From NCBI GenBank assembly GCA_945878725.1, contig CAMCTY010000001.1, forward strand, positions 186,001 to 250,000: a stretch of 64,000 nt of DNA. The letters run 5' to 3'. This document shows, piece by piece, positions 24,797 through 33,715 of the stretch (its first letter is position 1; each line of letters opens with the position of its first letter). The notes under the pieces were generated by a model that had not been told where the DNA came from, did not search any database, and was given only the letters and a program-made list of their open reading frames with translations. The position numbers and the translations under genes are program-made. Source of the DNA: Bifidobacterium breve. GTDB taxonomy: Bacteria; Actinomycetota; Acidimicrobiia; Acidimicrobiales; Acidimicrobilacustridaceae.

Positions 24797-26032
24797 ATGA
24801 GTAACCCAGTAGTCGTCGTTGGTGCGTCCCTCGCGGGTATGCACGCGGCCCGGACTCTTCGCCTTGAAGGCCATGACGGACCGATCGTCGTCCTTGACGG
24901 GGATTCGAATCGTCCGTACGACCGTCCGCCGCTGTCGAAGCAGATCCTTTCGGGTGAATGGGATCCGGAGCGGATCGTCCTTGCGGCCGCCAACGAAGAT
25001 CTCGGTCTCGACATGCGTCTCGGTGTTCGGGCGACTGGCCTTTCGCTTGCTGACCGCATCATCGAAACGCTTGCCTCCGATGGCAGCACGTCGGCAATCA
25101 CCTTCGACGGTCTCGTGATCGCCTCTGGTGCGGCGGCACGTCGACTTCCCGGCTCCGACGGTGTCGCTGGCGTCCACGTAGTGCGCACCCTTGACGATTC
25201 GATGGCCCTTCGGTCCGAGCTTGAAGCAGGGCCAGCGCGGGTCGTCGTCATCGGCGCCGGTTTTATCGGCTCAGAAGTCGCGTCCGCGTGTCGTAAACGT
25301 GGGCTTGAGGTCACGCTGGTTGAAGCTATGCCTGTTCCCCTCGAAAGGATTCTGGGCGTCGAGATGGGTGCCGTGTGCGGTCGTGTCCACATCGAAAACG
25401 GTGTCGACCTTCGGCTCGGAACTGGTGTCGATCATCTCGAAACGGTCACGGCATCAGATGGATCACTGCGCGTGGTCGGCGTGGCGCTCACCGACGGAAC
25501 AACGGTTCCAGCCGAGGTGGTCGTGATCGGTATTGGAGTTTCCGTCAACACCGGTTGGCTCGATGGATCGGGTCTGAATCTTGAGAACGGCGTCGTGTGC
25601 GACAACACACTGCTTGCGGCTCCCGGCGTCACTGCGGCCGGCGACATCGCCCGGTATCCGAGCGAGCGTTTCGGCGAGATGTTGCGAGTCGAGCATTGGG
25701 AGCATGCGATCCAAGGTGGAGAGGCGGCTGCTCGCCGACTCCTCGCCGAACAGCGCGGCGAACCTGGAGCGATCTTCGATCCTGTGCCGTGGTTCTGGAG
25801 TGATCAATACGATCGCAAGATTCAGTTGGCGGGTCGCCCGGCGCCGACAGACAATTTCTCTGTTGTCCACGGGAGCACGGAAGAATTCCGGTTCGTGACG
25901 CTCTACGGTCGTCAAGGCCGACTCGTCGGCGTGCTTGGAATGAACCGACCCCGTCACGTGATCCAGTTGCGAGGACTCCTTGAAACGGGAGCAAGCTTCG
26001 ACGATGCCTGTGCAAAGGCCGCCGAACTCTGA
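24797..26032 (+). CDS. FAD-dependent ferredoxin reductase
   Basis: 411 residues. Two dinucleotide-binding motifs (VVVVGASLAGMHAA at the N-terminus, VVVIGAGFIGSEVA near 148) bracket the usual PPLSKQ segment; AAGDIARYP closes the FAD domain and a reductase C-terminal domain (WFWSDQYDRKIQLAG) ends it. It passes electrons from NAD(P)H to the adjacent ferredoxin. Its stop overlaps the NUDIX start by one base (TGATG). Confidence 0.92.
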   Translation: MSNPVVVVGASLAGMHAARTLRLEGHDGPIVVLDGDSNRPYDRPPLSKQILSGEWDPERIVLAAANEDLGLDMRLGVRATGLSLADRIIETLASDGSTSAITFDGLVIASGAAARRLPGSDGVAGVHVVRTLDDSMALRSELEAGPARVVVIGAGFIGSEVASACRKRGLEVTLVEAMPVPLERILGVEMGAVCGRVHIENGVDLRLGTGVDHLETVTASDGSLRVVGVALTDGTTVPAEVVVIGIGVSVNTGWLDGSGLNLENGVVCDNTLLAAPGVTAAGDIARYPSERFGEMLRVEHWEHAIQGGEAAARRLLAEQRGEPGAIFDPVPWFWSDQYDRKIQLAGRPAPTDNFSVVHGSTEEFRFVTLYGRQGRLVGVLGMNRPRHVIQLRGLLETGASFDDACAKAAEL

Positions 26033-26538
26033 TGGCGGGTGATCGGGAACAATCGGAATCGGTCGATCTCCTCGACGACTTCGGAACAATCGTCGGCGTG
26101 ACAACGCGGGCGGAGATGCGTGATGCGAATCTCCTGCACCGCTCGGTCTTCATCGCCGTTGTCAACGACGCCGACGAGTTGCTGGTTCACCTTCGTGCGG
26201 ACTGGAAAGACCTCTGGCCGAGTTCTTGGGACATTGCGGTCGGTGGCGTTGTCGGAGCCGGTGAGGCATGGGAGACAGCAGCAGCACGCGAGTTGGCTGA
26301 AGAGATCGGTATCACAGCCGAACTTGGCTATCTCGGCGAAGGCACGTACGAAGATGATCATGTTCGTGAGATCTCCCGCATCTATCACGCCCGTTCTGAA
26401 GGTCCATTCACCTACGACGACGGCGAAGTGGTTGAGGCGGCGTGGGTCCCCATCGCATCATTGCGTGACTGGCTTGAGGGACGTCCTGTCTGCCCAGACA
26501 GCATTGCGCTCGTACTGCCACGCCTTGATGCTCCCTAA
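26032..26538 (+). CDS. NUDIX hydrolase, IPP isomerase-like
   Basis: 168 residues. The Nudix box is altered to GGVVGAGE...ARELAEEIGI, and the preceding LLVHLRADWKDLWPSSWDIAVGG has the layout of the IPP isomerase/YfcD group. YfcD-type proteins hydrolyse nucleotide derivatives of unknown identity; IPP isomerisation needs specific Cys and Glu residues that I cannot confirm (no Cys is present before the box). It is coupled to the ferredoxin reductase gene by a one-base overlap. Confidence 0.82.
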   Translation: MAGDREQSESVDLLDDFGTIVGVTTRAEMRDANLLHRSVFIAVVNDADELLVHLRADWKDLWPSSWDIAVGGVVGAGEAWETAAARELAEEIGITAELGYLGEGTYEDDHVREISRIYHARSEGPFTYDDGEVVEAAWVPIASLRDWLEGRPVCPDSIALVLPRLDAP

Positions 26539-26570
26539 GTCACCAACGTCTGACCGAAGCGAGATGGCCT

Positions 26571-27203
26571 ATGACTGGTAGCGCGTTCTTGTTGCTGGCG
26601 CTGACTGCCGTTGTGGCGGTGGCCGATTGGTTGGCCGCATCGGCGAATCGTCGCGGCGCCGAATACGTCCTGAAGCCGCTCACGATGGTCGGGTTGATCG
26701 CGGTGGCGCTCACTCTTGATCCCTCAGACGACCTCGCCCGCTGGTTGGTGGTGATTGCGCTGGTGTTCTCACTCGCCGGTGACACTTTTCTGATGCTTCC
26801 AGGCGACCTCTTCGTACAGGGCCTCGGATCATTTCTCATAGCGCATGTCATCTATGTGGCTGCATTGGTAGCTCTGGGTGTAAGCGTCGGCGGACTCTTG
26901 GTCGGACTTCTGATCGTGGCTCTCGCCGGGGTAGTCATCGGAAGGCGAGTAATTCTCGGTGCCGCTGCGGCTGATCGTGCACTAGCCGTGCCAGTTACGG
27001 CCTACATGGTCGTGATCTCGTTCATGGTCATGACGGCGTTCGCCACGGGCCTGTTCTTCGCGATTGCAGGAGCATTGCTGTTCTTCGTCAGTGACGCTGT
27101 TCTCGGTTGGTCACGCTTTGTGAAGGATTTTTCAAAAAGCCACACGATCGTGATGGTGACGTACCACCTCGGGCAGGCCGGCCTAGTGCTTGCGCTCATC
27201 TGA
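26571..27203 (+). CDS. YhhN-family membrane protein (lysoplasmalogenase-like)
   Basis: 210 residues with about seven or eight hydrophobic helices. LKPLTMVGLIAVAL and SLAGDTFLMLPGD near the N-terminus and FVSDAVLGWSRFV near the C-terminus match the YhhN/TMEM86 family, whose animal members cleave the vinyl-ether bond of lysoplasmalogen. The conserved acidic residues in GDTFLM and SDAVL fit the proposed active site. It lies 32 bases after the NUDIX gene. Confidence 0.82.
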   Translation: MTGSAFLLLALTAVVAVADWLAASANRRGAEYVLKPLTMVGLIAVALTLDPSDDLARWLVVIALVFSLAGDTFLMLPGDLFVQGLGSFLIAHVIYVAALVALGVSVGGLLVGLLIVALAGVVIGRRVILGAAAADRALAVPVTAYMVVISFMVMTAFATGLFFAIAGALLFFVSDAVLGWSRFVKDFSKSHTIVMVTYHLGQAGLVLALI

Positions 27204-27367
27204 CTGGGGTTACGCAGCGTTGTGTGCTGTTACGCCGCCTATCGCTCCGGTCGAAGCCGATGAGATAGCAACTCTTTCGGCAGCAATGGATAATCGCACG
27301 CGCTGAATACTGAGTAACCACTACAGCCCTACCCGTCCGCCGATGACCGCGCAGGTAGCCTGACCTT
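27204..27367. other. Intergenic region before the mannosyltransferase gene
   Basis: No coding frame of its own. The only signal I see is the -10 box at its end. Confidence 0.5.
27356..27361 (+). promoter_or_regulatory. -10 box of the mptB-like gene
   Basis: TAGCCT, 6 bases before the GTG at 27368; leaderless-type spacing. Confidence 0.5.
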
Positions 27368-29020
27368 GTGGCAATCACGTACCAGCGCGCACGGGCAGCC
27401 GTGATCGCCTCGCCAGAACTACGACGATGGTCGATCAAAGCCCGGCGAATCGTCTACGGCGATCCGACGCCTCAGGAGATTTCGTTCCACGACCGTCCAA
27501 AAGCGCCCACGGCCGAACCGGAATCTCGACGCCTTTGGCAGACGGGCCTTGCGGCGCTTTCCGGATTGCTCGGAAGCCTGATCATCGCGGCGTCGGCGCC
27601 GTCATGGCGTTGGGCGGTGCCTTCGTGGCGACTCTCGATCCCAGGGATAGCGCAACCGGGATCCACCACTCAGTCCACGACCTTCTTCCTGATCGGACTC
27701 ATCCTTCTCGCCGCCGGTTGGCTCGGGCTCATTTATCGAGCCGGTCGTCCGGGCGATCCCCGGCGGGTACTTGTCATTGTCGGAATCGTCATCGCCATCT
27801 GGGCGATTCCTGTGTCGCTTGGACCGCCGCTGTTGTCGAACGATGTGTATAGCTACGTCGCTCAGGGTGAAATGGCCAGCCGTGGGCTTGATCCAAGTTC
27901 GGTCGGTCCGGTGGCGCTAGGACGCGGGGATTTCACAACCGCCGCCGATCCTGTGTGGCGGCCAGCACCGGCCCCCTACGGGCCGGTAGCGGTAGCAACG
28001 AGCCGCGCTGTGGTCGAGCTGTCAGGCCATAACGCGGCGACGTCAGTTTGGGTTTACCGACTCGTTGTTCTCCTCGGCGTGGCCATGGCCGCGGTCGGTG
28101 TGTCACTAATCGCTTCGCGTAACGGACTCGCTCCTGCCGTGGCGGTAGCGATAGGAATCGGCAATCCGATTGTGATTCTGCATTTGATCGGTGGGATACA
28201 TAACGACGCTCTGATGTTCGGACTGCTGGCTCTCGGCCTCGCCGTGGTCCAACGCGACCGGCTTGTGTTGGGTGTGGCGCTTCTGACAGCGGCGACGGCG
28301 GTCAAGATTCCTGCAGCGGTTGCGCTGGTCTATGTGGGCTGGTGCTGGCGGGGATCGATCGCCACAGTTCGAGAACGCATCACCACGACGGCCTCTGTGC
28401 TTCTTGCGTCCGTCTCCGCGATCGTTGCAGCGTGTCTTGTTGTCGGTCTGAGTCCGGGATGGATCACGGCCCTCAAGAGCACCGGCAAAGTGAACGACAC
28501 ATACTCGCCGACAACGAAGATCGGGTTCAGCATCGCCGAGATCCTCAACGCCGTCGGACTAAATGTCGATGGGTCGACGTTTGCGGCGGGTGTGCGCGCT
28601 CTCGGTCTGCTCGCAACGGTGGTTGTGGCCATGGTGATGCTGCTGCGGAGTCCGCGGATCGGCTACATCAAGGCGACCGGCGTGGTGCTCGTCGCCTATG
28701 TCATTCTCGGTCCGGTCATCTGGCCCTGGTATTTGCCGGCCGGTTTCGCCCTGTTGGCCGCATGTGGTCTCGGCCGCTATCGACCGTCGTATCTCGTCGT
28801 TTGCATCGCTGCGAGTTGGTTTGTGTGGCCTACCTCGGTCCTGTCCATCCAAGGTTTCGGTGGGGGATACCAGCATCTACGGGGCCTCGGCGTTGTCCTC
28901 CTCGTGATGGGACTCGCGTACGGAGCACAGCGCCTTGCCAGCAGATGGGAAGCGAACCATTGGGGATCGCAGTTGGCTGAGGAATCGGCAGCCTCGACGA
29001 ACGAAACCGTGAGCGCCTAG
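27368..29020 (+). CDS. Polyprenol-phosphomannose-dependent mannosyltransferase (MptB-like)
   Basis: 550 residues with about twelve hydrophobic helices. The first large periplasmic loop has SNDVYSYVAQGEMASRGLDP and later PAPYGPVAVATSR, the signature of the GT-C family MptA/MptB, which adds alpha-1,6-mannose to lipomannan cores on the outer face of the membrane. This points to lipomannan or a related mannosylated glycolipid. The start is the GTG with TAGCCT just upstream. The stop overlaps the CorA start by one base. Confidence 0.85.
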   Translation: MAITYQRARAAVIASPELRRWSIKARRIVYGDPTPQEISFHDRPKAPTAEPESRRLWQTGLAALSGLLGSLIIAASAPSWRWAVPSWRLSIPGIAQPGSTTQSTTFFLIGLILLAAGWLGLIYRAGRPGDPRRVLVIVGIVIAIWAIPVSLGPPLLSNDVYSYVAQGEMASRGLDPSSVGPVALGRGDFTTAADPVWRPAPAPYGPVAVATSRAVVELSGHNAATSVWVYRLVVLLGVAMAAVGVSLIASRNGLAPAVAVAIGIGNPIVILHLIGGIHNDALMFGLLALGLAVVQRDRLVLGVALLTAATAVKIPAAVALVYVGWCWRGSIATVRERITTTASVLLASVSAIVAACLVVGLSPGWITALKSTGKVNDTYSPTTKIGFSIAEILNAVGLNVDGSTFAAGVRALGLLATVVVAMVMLLRSPRIGYIKATGVVLVAYVILGPVIWPWYLPAGFALLAACGLGRYRPSYLVVCIAASWFVWPTSVLSIQGFGGGYQHLRGLGVVLLVMGLAYGAQRLASRWEANHWGSQLAEESAASTNETVSA

Positions 29021-29988
29021 TGGCTACTGCGACGATCTTCCTCGCGGATTCCTCGGTCGACACGGACGATTTCGGTGAGATCAGCCGTGCGCTTAGTGAT
29101 CCTGACGCTCTCGTCTGGATCGACATCTGTGGCCCGGATGAGGGAGAGCTCGAACCGCTCGTTGATGTCCTGGGGCTTCACGAACTCGCGGTGGAAGATG
29201 TCAACAAGCACGGGCAGCGGGCAAAACTCGACCGTTTCCCCTCACATGCATTTCTTGTTGCCTACGCACGCGCCGAAGACGGTGACATGTCGGAGGTCGA
29301 CTTCTTCGTTGGCGCGAACTGGTTGCTCACGGTGCGTGAACTCAACGACCACGGCGAATCGTTTCCAATCGACGGGGCTCGGGCGCGCTACGAGCGCACG
29401 CGTCAGGTCGATCGAAAGGTTGGCTATCTCCTTTACACACTCATGGATTCGCTTGTCGATGGTTACTTCTCCGAAGCGGACAAGGTCGAGGATCGACTCG
29501 AACTGATCGAGGAAGATCTCTTTGAACACGGACCCCCGGCGGATGGATCTCTTCAGCAGGAATTGCTGACGCTGCGGAGGGAACTCATCGTGTTTCGTCG
29601 TCGCGTCGTGCCGCTACGCGACGTGGTGCTCTCACTGCTCCGCCGCGAGATCCCGTGGATCGAGGAACAAGCGATCCTGTACTTCGAGGATGTTCTTGAT
29701 CACTTGCTCAGAGTTACCGATCAGATCGACACACAGCGAGAACTGATGGGCAACGTTGTCGATGCGAGTCTGGCCCTCTCATCGAACCGGATGAACGAGG
29801 TCATGAAGAAGATGACCTCGTGGGGCGCGATCCTGATCGTTGCGACGCTTGTGGCCGGAATCTACGGAATGAATTTCCAGAACATGCCCGAACTCCGTTG
29901 GAAGTACGGATACTTCATGGCGCTCGGGACGATGCTGGCGACAACGGGAACCCTCTATCTGTATTTCAGACGGAAGAAGTGGCTCTAG
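29020..29988 (+). CDS. corA: CorA-family magnesium/divalent cation channel
   Basis: 322 residues. A cytoplasmic alpha/beta and helical part is followed by two C-terminal membrane helices with the Y-G-M-N pore motif (about residue 283) and MPELRWKYGYF in the periplasmic loop. It forms a homopentamer that admits Mg2+ (or Co2+, Ni2+). The GTG overlaps the stop of the mannosyltransferase gene by one base (TAGTG), so it is cotranscribed. Its 3' end faces the aminopeptidase gene 13 bases away. Confidence 0.92.
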   Translation: MATATIFLADSSVDTDDFGEISRALSDPDALVWIDICGPDEGELEPLVDVLGLHELAVEDVNKHGQRAKLDRFPSHAFLVAYARAEDGDMSEVDFFVGANWLLTVRELNDHGESFPIDGARARYERTRQVDRKVGYLLYTLMDSLVDGYFSEADKVEDRLELIEEDLFEHGPPADGSLQQELLTLRRELIVFRRRVVPLRDVVLSLLRREIPWIEEQAILYFEDVLDHLLRVTDQIDTQRELMGNVVDASLALSSNRMNEVMKKMTSWGAILIVATLVAGIYGMNFQNMPELRWKYGYFMALGTMLATTGTLYLYFRRKKWL

Positions 29989-30001
29989 CCCGCTAAAGCG
30001 T

Positions 30002-32644
30002 TCAGCCGTGCAGGAGGCGGGCTGAGAGCCGTCTCGATTCGCGTGAGCGAAGCGCGACGTTCACCTCAAGTCGTTCGAGATGCTGGGCCACGATCTTGTC
30101 GCCCTGAGGAACCGTGTGGGTCTCGAAAAATACAAGGACCTCTGCTGCTGTCGACGGGAGCGAGAGGGAGCGGATTCCCTCGAGCAAGCGCGAGATTGAG
30201 TTGGACGGGAAGCGCTCATTGATCGTGTCCCATTCGCTCGCGATGAAGAACCAGGCCAGTTCGCCGCATTCGCGGTTGTTGAGAGCCCGGCGCAGGAGTA
30301 GAGGAGCGTTCTGCGTGCGAATGTCGTCGGTGATGCTCATCGCGAGGATCCGACGAAACAACTCAGGATCACTGAAATCAGCGAGAGCGCCGAGGAATCG
30401 TTGTTCCTCCTGCGGCGTGGAGGCCGCGGCCATCCTCCCAACAAATTCGTCGAACTCGGCAGGAGTGCCTGAGGCGGCGACAATGTTCACCGCGGCAGCA
30501 ATGAGGGCCGGGTCGGGTTCGATCAGACCGGAATCAAGAAGAACTCGTGCTCGCGCGTGTGCATCCGGATCATGCCCGAGTGTCCCGCGCGCTTCGAACA
30601 ACACGCCGCGCAACGCACGGTCACGGTCGCTTTCGGCGGGGGAGGGAACATCCCCGAGTCGGGCGACGGCAGGAGCGAGGAGAGACCTGATGCGCTTACG
30701 AAGTGCGTCATGGGCGTCACCATCGACGATGCGATCGAGGGCTCCCAACCCGCCGATGATTCGTTGCCATACCGAGAGGTCCGTCTCGTCGACAAAGGCT
30801 TCGGCCGCCTCGATGAAGTCGATTGCCTCGAGGTCGCCGGCGAGCACGCCGGCCCAGATGTCGTCGATGAGTCCGTAACGTTCAATCGGGGAGAGATCGT
30901 TCTGGGCGTGGGCAACGAGGGCGGCGCGTAGATCAGGTGAGTAACGGGCCCGATAAAAACCAGTTCCTTCGGTGTTGATGAGAATCCATTCAACGGGTTC
31001 GATCAGGGCGATGTCCATGCTTGGCTGATCAAGCAGAACGCGCTCGAAGGTGATGACCCCGTCGGTCAGGGAGCGCTGCGAGAAGATCAACGGCACCGCC
31101 CACATCGAGGTGTCGTCTTTGGCAGGCAGGATGTGCTCGCCATCTCCGAGATCGCCGGCGTAGCCAAAACGGTGTTGAGTGAGTCTGAGCGTGCTGCCGT
31201 CGTTCACGAGGTCAGCAGAAATCGCAGGGAATCCTCCCTGGAAGATCCACGTGTCCATGATGCGGCGAACCGGCTCGCCGGTGGCTTCCTCGATCGCGTC
31301 CCAAAGATCTGTGGTCTCTGTCGTCCCGTGGGCATGGCGCTGCAGGTAGAGACGGATACCGGAACGGAACGCTTCCTCGCCGAGGAACTGTTCGAGCATG
31401 CGAACGACGGCGGCACCCTTTTCGTACGTGAGGATGTCGAACATTCCCTCGGCGTCGGCAGGGGAGATGACGGGATACTCGATGGGGCGGGTGTTTGTCA
31501 GGGCATCGGTGTCGAACGCCGCTGAACGCGAAAGGCCGAAGGTGACCCATCGTTCCCACTCGGGACGGAATGCGTCAGTGGCCAGCATCTCCGCAAATGT
31601 CGCGAATGCTTCGTTAAGCCAGATCCCGTTCCACCATTTCATGGTCACGAGATCGCCGAACCACATGTGGGCGAGTTCATGGTTGATGACGTCAGTGACG
31701 TTAAGCAGCTCGGCTTGGGTGGTGGTGGTGGGGTCGACCAAGAGGAGAACTTCGCGGAACGTGACACAACCGAGGTTTTCCATGGCGCCGAAAGCGAAAT
31801 CGGGAACGGCAACAAGATCGAGCTTGTCGCCGGGGTACGCGATCCCGTAGTACTCGGTGAAATATCGGAGGCAGAACGCACCGACCTCGAGTGCATAGGA
31901 CGTCAGGTGCGCCTTTCCCCTAGGGAAGATGACTCGCAAGGGGGTTCCGTCGACATCGACGACATCGGTTGCTTCGAGCGGGCCGACGATGAACGCAACG
32001 AGGTACGTGGACATCTTCATGGTGTCGGCAAAACTCACAACGTGCTTGTCGCGGCGATCGGGATGTGGGCTCCTGCTGATCTCGGCCGCATTGGAGACAG
32101 CGAAAAGATCGGCGTCGACGATCAGCGTGATGCCGTAGGTGGCTTTGTGGGCGGGCTCGTCCCAACAGGGGAATGCCCGTCGTGCATCAGTGGCCTCAAA
32201 TTGAGTCGTGGCGATCGTCTGCTCGACACCGTCAATGTCGGTGAAGGTCGAACGGTAGAACCCGCGCAGTTTGTCGTTGAGCGTGCCGGCGAATTCGATG
32301 GCGAGGATGACTTTGCCGGCTGCAATCTTCTGGCCGAAGGTGAACGTAACCCGCTCGGCATCGTCGTCGAGTGCGATCGTCATTGCCGGGTGTCGGACGC
32401 CGTCGGCGGTAGTAACCGATGCCGACGCGAACGAGAGATCGATTGCGTTGCAGCAGATACTCGACGTCGCTGAGATGACATCCAGATCAATCTCGCAGTG
32501 GCCGATAAATCGAGCCTCATCAAGATCGGGTTCGATAGTCAACCGGTAATGGATCGGCTCGACTCCGGCCGGGAGCCGGTAAGGATCAACCGCCGTCGGA
32601 TCGTCGAAATCGGGCTCGGCAGTGGGGAGTTCACGTTCGGTCAC
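30002..32644 (-). CDS. pepN: M1-family aminopeptidase (aminopeptidase N type)
   Basis: 880 residues, the usual length. GAMENLG (substrate N-terminus binding), HELAH-x18-E (zinc site, near residue 320) and a C-terminal ERAP1-like helical domain are present. It removes N-terminal residues from peptides in the cytosol. The GTG at 32644 is supported by a -10 box (TACGCT) 6 bases upstream, although the frame stays open to 32920 over the divergent gene. It is transcribed back-to-back with the PfkB kinase gene with only 23 bases between starts. Confidence 0.93.
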   Translation of the reverse strand: MTERELPTAEPDFDDPTAVDPYRLPAGVEPIHYRLTIEPDLDEARFIGHCEIDLDVISATSSICCNAIDLSFASASVTTADGVRHPAMTIALDDDAERVTFTFGQKIAAGKVILAIEFAGTLNDKLRGFYRSTFTDIDGVEQTIATTQFEATDARRAFPCWDEPAHKATYGITLIVDADLFAVSNAAEISRSPHPDRRDKHVVSFADTMKMSTYLVAFIVGPLEATDVVDVDGTPLRVIFPRGKAHLTSYALEVGAFCLRYFTEYYGIAYPGDKLDLVAVPDFAFGAMENLGCVTFREVLLLVDPTTTTQAELLNVTDVINHELAHMWFGDLVTMKWWNGIWLNEAFATFAEMLATDAFRPEWERWVTFGLSRSAAFDTDALTNTRPIEYPVISPADAEGMFDILTYEKGAAVVRMLEQFLGEEAFRSGIRLYLQRHAHGTTETTDLWDAIEEATGEPVRRIMDTWIFQGGFPAISADLVNDGSTLRLTQHRFGYAGDLGDGEHILPAKDDTSMWAVPLIFSQRSLTDGVITFERVLLDQPSMDIALIEPVEWILINTEGTGFYRARYSPDLRAALVAHAQNDLSPIERYGLIDDIWAGVLAGDLEAIDFIEAAEAFVDETDLSVWQRIIGGLGALDRIVDGDAHDALRKRIRSLLAPAVARLGDVPSPAESDRDRALRGVLFEARGTLGHDPDAHARARVLLDSGLIEPDPALIAAAVNIVAASGTPAEFDEFVGRMAAASTPQEEQRFLGALADFSDPELFRRILAMSITDDIRTQNAPLLLRRALNNRECGELAWFFIASEWDTINERFPSNSISRLLEGIRSLSLPSTAAEVLVFFETHTVPQGDKIVAQHLERLEVNVALRSRESRRLSARLLHG

Positions 32645-32650
32645 GCTCTC

Positions 32651-32660
32651 AGCGTAGGGT
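32651..32660. promoter_or_regulatory. Overlapping divergent -10 boxes of pepN and the kinase gene
   Basis: The ten bases contain AGCGTA (TACGCT on the minus strand, 6 bases before pepN) and TAGGGT (7 bases before the kinase GTG). The two boxes share the central TA, so only one polymerase can bind at a time. Confidence 0.55.
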
Positions 32661-32667
32661 CGCTCAC

Positions 32668-33684
32668 GTGAGCACGCTGCAACCTCTTTCCGGCCGGACA
32701 TTCGACGTCGTCTGCGTGGGCAACGCCATCGTCGATGTTCTGGCCCACACCGACGACGCGTTCCTCGATCGCCATTCAATGGTGAAGGGTTCGATGCAAC
32801 TGATCGAGCCGTCGCTGGCTCGCTCGATCTACGACGAGATGCCTCCAGCAATCGAGATCTCCGGCGGATCGGCGGCGAACACCGCAGCAGGCATAGCTGC
32901 GTTGGGAGCGAAGGCTGCATTCGTCGGCAAAGTCGCCAACGATGAGCTCGGGCGGGTCTTTACCCACGACATCAACGCTGCCGGAGTGTCCTTCACCCCT
33001 GCACACGCGACCGGCGAACAACTTGCGGCCGGCACGGCACGTTGCCTGATTCTCGTGACGCCCGATGCGCAGCGGACGATGAATACCTCGCTTGGCGTGG
33101 CCGGATTCCTTGAGCCCGCCGACATCGACGAGGAACTCCTATCGCAGGCGAGCGTTGTGTATTGCGAGGGTTACCTTTGGGACGAACCGAGCGCGAAGGC
33201 CGCTATCCGCAAAGCGATGGATGTCGCCCGTAACGTGGGCGCCGCGGTTGCGTTTACGCTCTCCGACGGTTTTTGCGTCGATCGCAATCGCGCCGAATTC
33301 CTGGATCTCGTGGAAAAGCGGATCGACATTCTCTTCGCGAACGAGGCTGAGATCTGCTCGCTTTACGAGGTCGAGTCCATCGAGGAAGCAGCTGACCTCG
33401 TGGCAGGCCACTGTGCGATCGCGTGTCTTACGCAATCAGAGAAGGGCTCCCTCATCCTCAGCCGAGACGGAACCCGCATACGTATTCCTGCGGTATCGAC
33501 GAATCTTGTTGACACCACCGGGGCCGGCGATCTCTTTGCCGCGGGCTTCCTTGCGAGTTGGTCTCGCGGAGCAGACCTCGCCGAGTCGGGGCGGATCGCG
33601 TCGATCGCAGCCGGCGAAGTGATCTCCCACCTCGGAGCGCGGCCTCAGCAGGACCTCAGGGCACTTGTCGCTGCGGCAGACTGA
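32668..33684 (+). CDS. PfkB-family kinase, adenosine-kinase-like
   Basis: 338 residues. GNAIVDV at the start, SGGSAANTAAGIAALG (ribose region) and VDTTGAGDLFAAGFL near residue 280 (catalytic Asp and anion hole) define the family. In many bacteria this subtype is annotated as adenosine kinase; other nucleosides or sugars are possible. The start is the GTG fixed by TAGGGT 7 bases upstream. The crotonase gene follows 31 bases on. Confidence 0.87.
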   Translation: MSTLQPLSGRTFDVVCVGNAIVDVLAHTDDAFLDRHSMVKGSMQLIEPSLARSIYDEMPPAIEISGGSAANTAAGIAALGAKAAFVGKVANDELGRVFTHDINAAGVSFTPAHATGEQLAAGTARCLILVTPDAQRTMNTSLGVAGFLEPADIDEELLSQASVVYCEGYLWDEPSAKAAIRKAMDVARNVGAAVAFTLSDGFCVDRNRAEFLDLVEKRIDILFANEAEICSLYEVESIEEAADLVAGHCAIACLTQSEKGSLILSRDGTRIRIPAVSTNLVDTTGAGDLFAAGFLASWSRGADLAESGRIASIAAGEVISHLGARPQQDLRALVAAAD

Positions 33685-33715
33685 AGCCTGAGATCAAAAC
33701 GAAGGGTGTGACGGA

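Noticed and set aside
29987-30023. Terminator between corA and pepN
   Set aside because: AGCCCGC pairs with GCGGGCT, but the loop is about 24 bases, part of the stem is pepN coding sequence, and no T-run follows.
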